Assembly (NCBI GenBank): GCA_003152315.1
Contig: PLZV01000033.1
Span: 39,689 to 103,688 of the forward strand
Length of the DNA stretch: 64,000 nt
Reading direction: 5' to 3'
From: Verrucomicrobiota bacterium
GTDB taxonomy: Bacteria; Verrucomicrobiota; Verrucomicrobiia; Palsa-1439
A program made the translations under genes and the position numbers. Shown piece after piece: positions 51,279-59,118 of this stretch; position 1 is the first letter of the stretch; every line of letters begins with the position of its first letter. The notes under the pieces were generated by a model. The model was not told the DNA's origin, made no database searches, and worked only from the letters and a program-made list of their open reading frames with translations.

Positions 51279-53981
51279 TAACGCCGGCAGCAGCGCCAGC
51301 GCGGCGATCAGGCAAGAGATGACCCCAATGGTCATCACCAGCCCAAGGCTGCGGATGCCGCGATGCGCGCCGATGAGCAGGCTGGCAAAAGCGACCGTCG
51401 TCGTCAGCGCCGAAAGTATGACGGCCCGCCCTGTGCTCTTGCTGTAGAACGTCGCTTCGTGGCTCTCGCGATAGCGCTGGACGACATAAATCCCGTACGC
51501 GACGCCAATGCCAACGATCAATGGCAATACCATGATGTTGGCGGGGTTGAAATCAATCCGCGCCACCGCCATCGCCCCGAGCATCCAGGCCGTGCCGACC
51601 AGCAGCGGCAGAATCGTCAACAACGTGGCGTACGCACCGCGAAAATCAATGAAGATCAGGATGGCGATCACGAGCAGCGCCCATAACGCCGCCTTGCAAT
51701 ACCCTGTCTTCAGGATCTCGACGAACTCGTAAAGACCCGATGGCGTGCCCGTCACGTTCGGAGCCACGCCCTTGACGTCGTTGACAAACCTGACCAGGGC
51801 TTCCCGTTCCCAAATGTTCTCCTTCGGAAACACACGAATCAGGAATTTACCCGTCTTGCCCACAAGCATCTGCCGCACCTCCTGCGGTACATCGCCCAAC
51901 TCCATCGGCTTGTCCGCCTGTCCCGCGAGGAGTTGCATTTGCGCATCCAGGTCCGTGTAGAACTGCCGTTCGTATTTTTCCAACCACGACCGGAGCACAT
52001 TCGGCTCCAAGGCTTGCAGCTTCGTGCGTGTCTGCAGGGCTGCTTCGATGAGAGGTTTCAAGGCCGCCTCGCTGGTGCGATCGTCGCGCGCGGTTGCCGC
52101 GCCCAAAAGCTGGTTGGCCCGCAGCCGCAATGACGCCAGGGAGTGCAGCACCACTTCCGTGTCGCCTGGATCGTACGGTGGGACGACAAACTGTACCGAT
52201 CCGAGTTCTCGTTTGATACCCCGAATGATTTCCACCTTCTGTTTCTGCTGCTCGGGGATCAACTCGGCGATGCTGTGCACCGTCGCCACGCTCGGAAGTT
52301 TGCTCAAACGTTCGTGCACGGCGCGCACTTCCGCGAGGTCGTTGCAGACAATCGACGCAAAGAGAGTCGATTCCACATCCGCGTTCAAGAGCCGCAACTC
52401 CGTTTCGACGGATGGCAAACCTTTCGATTGCAGATTCAACACGTTGTAGTCGAACCGTACCGTCCAGCCCACCAACAACGCACCCGCCGTGAGGATGCCA
52501 CATGCCATGAGCATCCAGTAAGGCCGTCGCACCAGGAATTGTTCGATGCGCGTCGCCACCGATTGCGCGGGGATGTGTGTGGCCTCATGTTTGCGATGGA
52601 CCAGCAACAGCAACGCGGGCAGCACGGTCATGGTCGCCGCTGTCGCAATCAGCATCCCGCCGCCTGCGATGACGCCGAGTTCGATCACCCCGCGAAAGCC
52701 GCTGAGTCCCATTGCAAAGAAGGCGGCGGCATTCGTCACTCCCGCGGTGATGATGCTCGGTCCCGTGTGCTGGATCGCCATCTGCACGGCCTCCACACGC
52801 TGGGAACCTTTTTTCAATTCTTCCTCGTAGCGCGCGATAAACTGGATCCCCAGATCAATCCCCAATCCCAGGATCATCACGGCGAATGTCACCGTGATCA
52901 TATTTAGGTGGCCGACGGAGAGCGTGGCGTATCCCATGCACGCGGCCAGGACGATGACCATCGTGACCACCGCCATCAGTGGCCGCAGCACTTCGCGAAA
53001 ACCGGCCGCAAACAAAATGCAAATAAGAACAAAGGTGAGCCCGGTCGCCTTGGTCGCGTCATTCTGTGACTGCAGCATCTCGTCATAATCCAGCACCGGC
53101 TCTCCCGTCAGATTGATTTTTACGTCGGGGAACTGCGTTTGCACCTGCGCCATGATCCGCCGCAATTTCGGAATCGTCACTTCATGCAGGGCCTCTGCCG
53201 TCCCGTTCTCGACCCGCGGATGAACCAACAGCAGGAACATCTGCCCCTTGCGAAAGGTCTGATACCCCTGCCACTGCATCTGTTCCTCGGCCTGGCTCAC
53301 CATGTCCGTGCTGAAGAACGCGCTCGCCCACGGCGACAGCAGGCCTCCCGCTTCATTGTTGGTCTTGACCGTCGACATTTGTCCCACGATCGCGCTCACC
53401 GTCGGCAGGAATGCCTCCATTTGCCGCCGCTGCGTTTCCGAGGACCGGTCCATTTCCCACAACATTCGATTCATCGAATCGAAGAACGTGTCGAGCTTCG
53501 GGCGGTGTTCCAGAATCGCAACGAGTTGCTTGAAATCCTTGATGGAACTCAGAATCTGCTTCAGATCGTCAATCGAGAGGTAGTAGAGAAACCAGGGCTT
53601 CAGCTTGTCGAGGTTGACGCGGTAATACAGGTCCTCACGCGCGAACAACTGTGCCCCCGTCGCGTCGCCTGCCGAGGGATTGTTCGTCGGCGACAGCAAC
53701 GTCGTGGCGAGCGCATCGATGACCGCACGGTTCCGCGTCGGCTGGCCGCTTTCGACCACGAGAATATAATCTTCTTCCGCATGAAACTCGCGGGCGTACT
53801 CGCTGTAAAGACGCCAATACTCGCTATCGCGCCCGATCAGGTCGTTGCGGCTGGTCTTGAATTCCAGCCGCCGTGCCGTATAGACACCGGAGACGATCGC
53901 CAGCGCGATGCCGATAAGCACCATGAGCCACGGCCAGCGGCAAACGGCGTTGGCCAGCGCAGTTAAAGACCGTCGTCGCAT
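51243..53981 (-). CDS. hpnN: RND/MMPL-type hopanoid transporter, HpnN
   Basis: About 912 residues with the RND plan: N-terminal helix, large periplasmic loop, a cluster of helices with MILGLGIDLGIQFIARYEEEL, second loop, and the second cluster with GIGVAYGIYVVQRYRES. HpnN relatives move hopanoids toward the outer membrane. The true start is probably ATG 53981 (RRRSLTALANAVCRWPWLMV); the ORF's first 50 codons are Gly/Arg filler. It lies 38 nt after hpnO on the same strand and overlaps hpnG tail to tail. Confidence 0.85.
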   Translation of the reverse strand: MRRRSLTALANAVCRWPWLMVLIGIALAIVSGVYTARRLEFKTSRNDLIGRDSEYWRLYSEYAREFHAEEDYILVVESGQPTRNRAVIDALATTLLSPTNNPSAGDATGAQLFAREDLYYRVNLDKLKPWFLYYLSIDDLKQILSSIKDFKQLVAILEHRPKLDTFFDSMNRMLWEMDRSSETQRRQMEAFLPTVSAIVGQMSTVKTNNEAGGLLSPWASAFFSTDMVSQAEEQMQWQGYQTFRKGQMFLLLVHPRVENGTAEALHEVTIPKLRRIMAQVQTQFPDVKINLTGEPVLDYDEMLQSQNDATKATGLTFVLICILFAAGFREVLRPLMAVVTMVIVLAACMGYATLSVGHLNMITVTFAVMILGLGIDLGIQFIARYEEELKKGSQRVEAVQMAIQHTGPSIITAGVTNAAAFFAMGLSGFRGVIELGVIAGGGMLIATAATMTVLPALLLLVHRKHEATHIPAQSVATRIEQFLVRRPYWMLMACGILTAGALLVGWTVRFDYNVLNLQSKGLPSVETELRLLNADVESTLFASIVCNDLAEVRAVHERLSKLPSVATVHSIAELIPEQQKQKVEIIRGIKRELGSVQFVVPPYDPGDTEVVLHSLASLRLRANQLLGAATARDDRTSEAALKPLIEAALQTRTKLQALEPNVLRSWLEKYERQFYTDLDAQMQLLAGQADKPMELGDVPQEVRQMLVGKTGKFLIRVFPKENIWEREALVRFVNDVKGVAPNVTGTPSGLYEFVEILKTGYCKAALWALLVIAILIFIDFRGAYATLLTILPLLVGTAWMLGAMAVARIDFNPANIMVLPLIVGIGVAYGIYVVQRYRESHEATFYSKSTGRAVILSALTTTVAFASLLIGAHRGIRSLGLVMTIGVISCLIAALALLPALLEAARRKGWKV

Positions 53982-54019
53982 GTAAAGAATCGCCCGCTTG
54001 CGTTGTGTGGCGGGTTGGG

Positions 54020-55441
54020 TTACCGGGCGCCGGCGGCTGCCGGCTCCGCCTGCTTTTCGCCCTTGTTGCGCATCGCCGCCTTCACCAGGTTCGCCCCGAG
54101 GTCCCACATCGGCCCAGGCAGCTTGTAGCAATCACTCAGCACGTCGTCGAGCGCATGGACGAAATACTCGATGTCTTCGTCCGAAATGACGAACGGTGGC
54201 AGGATCCGGATGATGTCGCCGTGGTTCCCGCTCACTTGCGTCAGCACGTGGTGCTTCTGCAACAGCGGCATCACCAGCATCTGCGCGAACAAACCGTCGT
54301 GCGCCGCATGAATCATCTTCCACGCCATCTTCAGCTTGAGGCTCTTCGGCTCGTGGAACTCGATGCCGATCATGCAGCCCTTGCCGCGGGCTTCCAGCAG
54401 CATTTCGTGTTTGGACTTCAGTCCGTTGATGGCGTCGAGGAGCTTCTGGCCCTGCGCGGCGCTGCGTTCGACCAGCTTCTCTTCATCCAGGACATGCAAT
54501 GTCGCCAGGCCGACGGCCATTCCGAGATTGTTGCGGCCAAAGCTCGACGAATGGACCCAGCAGCGGTCCATGCGATTGAATACCTTCTGGTAAATCCAAC
54601 GCCGCGTGATCATCGCGCCAACCGGCACGTACCCGCCACTGAGCGCCTTGCTGGTGGAGATGATGTCGGGCTCCAGGTTCCAATGCTGAAAGGAAAATAG
54701 CTTGCCAGTTCTTCCGTAGCCCGTTTGCACCTCGTCGCAGAAGAACAACGTGCCGTACTTGCGGCAGAGCGCCTGCGCCGCGGGCAGGTAATCCTCCGGC
54801 GGAATCCGCACGCCCTTGCCCTGGATGCATTCCACGGCAAGCGCCGCGATGTCCTTCTTCGCCAGCGCCTTCTCCAGCGCTTCCAAATCACCGTACGGCA
54901 CTTCCACGCCGGGCAACATCTCGCCAAACCCCTCGCGAAACTCTTCATTGCCCATGATGGCCAGCGAACCGAGCGACAACCCGTGCCAGCCGTGGTCGAG
55001 ATAGGCGAACTTGCTGCGCCCCGTCGCCGCGCGGGCAAACTTCAACGAGGCTTCCACCGCTTCCGTGCCGGAGTTGCAAAAGAAAACAGAGTCGAGATGC
55101 GGCGGACAGCGTTTGACGAGCGCCTCGGCCAGCAGCCCCGCCAGGAACGCGCAGTCCATCTGCACCATGTTGGGCAAATCCAGGTCGAGGACGTCGCGAA
55201 TGACCTGCGCCACCTGCGGGTGATTGCGGCCAATCGAATAGACACCGAAACCGCTTAGCATATCGAGATAGCGGTTGCCTTCCTTGTCCCACAGATACTG
55301 GCCCTTGGCTTTCGTGTACACTCTGTCGAAACCAATGGTGCGAAAGACCTTCACCAGCGTCGGGTTGATATACTTCTCGTGCAACTCGTAGTTCTCCCCG
55401 AGCCGCTGGGAAACAATCTGCTTAATGTCAAAAGTCGACAT
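54020..55441 (-). CDS. hpnO: Class III aminotransferase, HpnO-like
   Basis: About 473 residues of the ornithine/acetylornithine-aminotransferase fold. PLP-binding Lys in ISTSKALSGGYVPVG, and SGTEAVEASLKFARA, LDHGWHGLSLG and FCDEVQTGYGRTGK are standard. In hopanoid clusters HpnO makes aminobacteriohopanetriol from the side chain. ATG 55441 begins MSTFDIKQIVSQRLGENYEL; the longer ORF start at 55774 runs into a hairpin element. First gene of the leftward hpnO-hpnN pair. Confidence 0.88.
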   Translation of the reverse strand: MSTFDIKQIVSQRLGENYELHEKYINPTLVKVFRTIGFDRVYTKAKGQYLWDKEGNRYLDMLSGFGVYSIGRNHPQVAQVIRDVLDLDLPNMVQMDCAFLAGLLAEALVKRCPPHLDSVFFCNSGTEAVEASLKFARAATGRSKFAYLDHGWHGLSLGSLAIMGNEEFREGFGEMLPGVEVPYGDLEALEKALAKKDIAALAVECIQGKGVRIPPEDYLPAAQALCRKYGTLFFCDEVQTGYGRTGKLFSFQHWNLEPDIISTSKALSGGYVPVGAMITRRWIYQKVFNRMDRCWVHSSSFGRNNLGMAVGLATLHVLDEEKLVERSAAQGQKLLDAINGLKSKHEMLLEARGKGCMIGIEFHEPKSLKLKMAWKMIHAAHDGLFAQMLVMPLLQKHHVLTQVSGNHGDIIRILPPFVISDEDIEYFVHALDDVLSDCYKLPGPMWDLGANLVKAAMRNKGEKQAEPAAAGAR

Positions 55442-55965
55442 GACGCTACTCACTTTATCGTGCGCCAGACTACTGAGCAAGTCGCAAACAACGCCGGTAG
55501 TGTCCCAATCCGACAGGGCTTCGTAGAGAGACCCAGGTGACGCAGGCGCTTTGGCGGTAACGCCAGCTTTCTGCGGCAAGCGGAGCGCAGCACTGGCTGC
55601 GCAATACGCGGTGAGATTCCTTTTTTTGCCGCAACCGACTCGCGCCAGTGAAGTTCCTGACGCAACTGATACGCTACACGCCGTACTTCCGCAACAAACG
55701 CCGCGATGTTGTTTTCGCGGAAAACGAACCCGAATGTAGCCTTCCCTTTTGCTAGCCATATGTGATTTCGCCACAATGACTTAACCCCTGTTTGGCGAGT
55801 GAAATAATTCGGGTTCGTTTCGCAGAAACACATGTTTTTGCGGCCACATCCTCCCCCAAAAAACGACGCACTCTCCTCTCCCATGTCAAAGAACTGGGCT
55901 GAGAATACCCCTCTCAGCACACCGTGTCCAGCAAAAATAATCGCTTGCCGATATACAAGTGGAAT
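55442..55965. other. Gene-free region upstream of hpnO
   Basis: Holds hairpin unit 4 (55712-55827) and probably the hpnO promoter. The minus-strand frame RENNIAAFVAEVRRVAYQLR looks partly protein-like but is broken. No gene called. Confidence 0.5.
55712..55827. repeat. Covarying hairpin element, unit 4
   Basis: AAAACGAACCCGAAT, about 70 nt, then ATTCGGGTTCGTTTCGCAG. Variable arm GAAT/ATTC. Same layout as unit 3. Confidence 0.75.
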
Positions 55966-56271
55966 TCATTTCCGAATGCATCCGCTTTGCTGTGTCGAGT
56001 GGTCGGTCGCGCAAGGCCAAATTATCGAAAGAAACTTCACAACCTCGGACTCAAATACGAGTAGCGACTTGAGCAACTCTTGTAATACGGTCGTCAACTT
56101 GGCGGCAGCTCGGTCTGGTTGTTTCATCAGCTTGCGTTTAATCGCGTCGAGCAGGCCGAGTTCCTTTGTTAACAGAGAGAGCTTACGTCCGACATCTAGA
56201 ATCGAAACTTCAGGGGTCGTAATAGTTTCCTCCAATGCGACCGGGACCGTCACTAAGAACATCTCCGTCAC
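55966..56271 (-). CDS. Small helical hypothetical protein
   Basis: 101 residues, not recognised. The sequence is amphipathic: LDVGRKLSLLTKELGLLDAI and LTTVLQELLKSLLVFESEVV suggest two helices that could pair as a coiled coil. No membrane segment or signal. It may be a real small gene between hpnO and the pyruvate dehydrogenase operon. Confidence 0.45.
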   Translation of the reverse strand: MTEMFLVTVPVALEETITTPEVSILDVGRKLSLLTKELGLLDAIKRKLMKQPDRAAAKLTTVLQELLKSLLVFESEVVKFLSIIWPCATDHSTQQSGCIRK

Positions 56272-56349
56272 GTCATATTATCGAACAATTTAGCCTCCAG
56301 CTTGTTGACGACGCCACTCGCCTAGCAGAGGTGCCGACGACTTTACCCG

Positions 56350-57780
56350 TCACTCCTCCCTTCGCGGCGATTCCTTGCGCGTAAAAGTATGTGTGGCCTG
56401 CCCGTAAAACGCCTCGGCGCTTTCCATGAGCGTTTCGGAAAGCGTTGGGTGCGGGTGGATCGTCGACGCGATATCGTAAGCCGTCGCGCCCATCTCGATG
56501 GCCAGGACCACCTCGCTAATCAATTCGCCCGCGCCGTGGCCGGTGATGCCGGCGCCGAGTACGCGCTCGGTCACGGGATCGATGATCAACTTGGTCAACC
56601 CATCCGTGCGGTCGTACGTGAGGGCGCGTCCCGAAGCGCCCCACGGGAACCGCGAAACTTTCACCGCGATCCCCTTCTCCTTCGCCTCGGCTTCCGTCAA
56701 ACCACACCATGCAATTTCTGGATCTGTGAACACAACGGCGGGGACGATATATTTATCGGGCGACTCATACTCGCCCAGGATGGCATCCACCGCCACTTTC
56801 CCTTCACGCGTCGCCTTGTGCGCAAGCATCACGCCGCCGGCCACATCGCCGATCGCGTAAATCTTCGGGTCGTTCGTCTGCTGCTTCTCATTGACCTTGA
56901 TGAAGCCGCGGTCGTCCTTGGTTATCTTCGTGTTCCCGAGGCCGAGGTCGGCGTGGTTCGGCACGCGACCGACGGACACGAGCACGCGGTCGTAAAGTTC
57001 CTCGATCTTCTTGCCGTTCATCTCCATGACCACTTTGATCTGCTTGCCCACGGTCGCCATGGAAACCACCTTCGTCTTCACGCGGACTTCCTGGAATGCC
57101 CTCTCCGCGTACTTTTGAACCGGCCGCACCAGATCCGGGTCCGCCCCGGTCAAAATCGAACCCAGCGCCTCGACAACCACCACCTTGCTGCCCAGCGTCG
57201 CGTACACCGTTCCCAACTCCATGCCGATGTAGCCGCCGCCCACGATCAACAATGTCCCCGGCACATCCGGCACCTCCAGCGCCGTGCTCGAGGTCATGAT
57301 GCGCGGATTCCCGAGATCAAATGCCTTCGGTATCGCGGACTTCGAACCGACCGCGATAATGGCCGCATCGTACGTGACGAACTTCTGCCCTTCCGACGTC
57401 TCGACCCGCAATGTCTTCGAGTCCTCAAAATAACCGCGACCGCACAACACGTCGACCCCGCGCAACTTGGCCAGGCTCGCAACACCGCCCGATAGCTTCC
57501 CAATGATCGTGTCCTTCCACGCGCGCAGTTTTTCCAAATCGATCTTCGGCGGCCCGAAAGTGATGCCGCGATGCTCGGATTCGCGCGCCTCGGCGATGAG
57601 TTGGGTCGCGTGCAGCAGCGCCTTGGACGGGATGCAACCGCGATTGAGGCAGACGCCCCCCAGGACTTTCTCCATCTCAACGAGCAGCACTTTCTTGCCC
57701 TTGTCCGCGGCGTAGAATGCCGCCGCGTACCCGCCCGGGCCCGCGCCCAACACCACAACTTCCGTCTTGATCGACTCCAT
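56350..57780 (-). CDS. lpd: Dihydrolipoamide dehydrogenase (E3)
   Basis: Reoxidises dihydrolipoyl groups with FAD and NAD+. 476 residues. FAD motif VVVLGAGPGGYAAAFYAA, redox pair in GGVCLNRGCIPSKALLH, second dinucleotide site LLIVGGGYIGMELGTVYA, and C-terminal HPHPTLSETLMES supplying the catalytic His and Glu. AAGGAAA before the ATG. Last gene of the aceE-aceF-lpd operon, 24 nt after aceF. Confidence 0.96.
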   Translation of the reverse strand: MESIKTEVVVLGAGPGGYAAAFYAADKGKKVLLVEMEKVLGGVCLNRGCIPSKALLHATQLIAEARESEHRGITFGPPKIDLEKLRAWKDTIIGKLSGGVASLAKLRGVDVLCGRGYFEDSKTLRVETSEGQKFVTYDAAIIAVGSKSAIPKAFDLGNPRIMTSSTALEVPDVPGTLLIVGGGYIGMELGTVYATLGSKVVVVEALGSILTGADPDLVRPVQKYAERAFQEVRVKTKVVSMATVGKQIKVVMEMNGKKIEELYDRVLVSVGRVPNHADLGLGNTKITKDDRGFIKVNEKQQTNDPKIYAIGDVAGGVMLAHKATREGKVAVDAILGEYESPDKYIVPAVVFTDPEIAWCGLTEAEAKEKGIAVKVSRFPWGASGRALTYDRTDGLTKLIIDPVTERVLGAGITGHGAGELISEVVLAIEMGATAYDIASTIHPHPTLSETLMESAEAFYGQATHTFTRKESPRREE

Positions 57781-57804
57781 TGCTTTCCTTTGCTGAACCA
57801 GATC

Positions 57805-59088
57805 TTAAATCTTAACGCCCGCTTCCTTGAATTGTTCAAGCGCCTGCACCACCTCGACAGTAAACCGCGCCGCCGTCCCGCCGTCAATGACGCGATGATC
57901 GTACGACAACCCCAGTGGCAGCAGCATGCGCTTCACAATCTTCGCACCGCGAACGACCGGCTTCAAGACACCGCGCCCCACCCCCAGGATCGCGACCTCG
58001 GGTTTGTTGACGATCGGCGTGAAAAAGCTGCTGCCGATGCCGCCCTGGTTCGAGATGGTGAAGGTGCCACCCTTCAAATCGTCGGCGGAAACCTTCCGCT
58101 GGCGCGCTTTCTCGGCCAACTCGGCCAGTTCCTTCGAAAGTTGCAGCAGGCTTTTCTTGTCCACATCGCGAATCACGGGCACGAGCAACCCCTGCTCGGT
58201 ATCGACAGCAATGCCGATGTGATAGTACTTCTTAAAAACAATTTCCTCGCTCGCCTCATCCAGGCTGCTGTTGAACGTCGGGTACTTCTTCAGCACTTCG
58301 ACAACCGCCTTCATCAGGAACGGCGTCAGTGTGAGGTTTCCGCCCTTCTTCTTATACTTCGCAATGTATTTCTTCCGTAGCGCCCCGATGCCGGTAATGT
58401 CGGCCTCGTCAAACTGGGTCACGCGCGGAACGCTGGCCCACGACTCGTGCATGCGCTGGGCAATGATCTTGCGCAGGGATGTCAAAGGCTGACGGTCAAC
58501 CGGACCCCACTTCGCAAAATCGATCTTCTCCGTCGTTGGTTTGGACGCGGATGCCGTGGGCGAAGGCGCGGCAGCCATCTGTTGAAGCTGCTGCACGTAA
58601 GCACGCAGGTCTTCCACCGAGATACGCCCACCGCGTTCGCTGCCGCGCACATAAGACAAATCAATACCCAAATCGCGCGCCAATTTGCGAACGGTCGGCG
58701 AGGCAGCCACGGCCCCGTTCGTAACCGGTTCTCCCTGAACGACGACCCTGGGAACCTCCGCGAGCGGACGTTGGGGCTGCGCAACCGCTACAGCCGCCGG
58801 GGGTGTTGTAGGCCGCGTGCCCTCACGCGGCGCTTCTTTCACAGGCGTTGCCGCGCCATCGTCCGCCAATGAAAGAATCGGCTGGCCGGCTGAAATCTTG
58901 TCGCCTTCCTTGACGTAGAGTTTGTCGACGCGACCAGAGGCGCTGGCCGGGATCGGCGCCACGGCCTTCTCGTTTTCCAATTCGAGGATCGTCTGACCCT
59001 CTTTGATCTGATCGCCCGGTTTGACGAAGATGCTGACGACCGTTCCCGACTCAGCCCCTTCGCCTAAACGCGGTAACTTGATATCCAT
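57805..59088 (-). CDS. aceF: Dihydrolipoamide acetyltransferase (E2 of pyruvate dehydrogenase)
   Basis: 427 residues. One lipoyl domain with the modified Lys in ELENEKAVAPIPA (ENEKA in place of the usual ETDKA), a Pro/Ala linker, an E3/E1-binding domain (VRKLARDLGIDLSYVRGSER), and the catalytic domain with LSYDHRVIDGG (active-site His). One lipoyl domain rather than three, as in many Gram-negatives outside enterics. AAGGAAA before the ATG; 30 nt after aceE. Confidence 0.95.
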   Translation of the reverse strand: MDIKLPRLGEGAESGTVVSIFVKPGDQIKEGQTILELENEKAVAPIPASASGRVDKLYVKEGDKISAGQPILSLADDGAATPVKEAPREGTRPTTPPAAVAVAQPQRPLAEVPRVVVQGEPVTNGAVAASPTVRKLARDLGIDLSYVRGSERGGRISVEDLRAYVQQLQQMAAAPSPTASASKPTTEKIDFAKWGPVDRQPLTSLRKIIAQRMHESWASVPRVTQFDEADITGIGALRKKYIAKYKKKGGNLTLTPFLMKAVVEVLKKYPTFNSSLDEASEEIVFKKYYHIGIAVDTEQGLLVPVIRDVDKKSLLQLSKELAELAEKARQRKVSADDLKGGTFTISNQGGIGSSFFTPIVNKPEVAILGVGRGVLKPVVRGAKIVKRMLLPLGLSYDHRVIDGGTAARFTVEVVQALEQFKEAGVKI

Positions 59089-59118
59089 TCGAGTTTCCTT
59101 TTGGCGGGATCGACGCGC

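Noticed and set aside
55450-55720. Gene in the RENNIAAFVAEVRRVAYQLR minus frame
   Set aside because: No start, no clear end, and it runs into the hairpin element; possible decayed sequence only.
56389-57495. 368-aa plus ORF inside lpd
   Set aside because: Antisense shadow of a complete dihydrolipoamide dehydrogenase.
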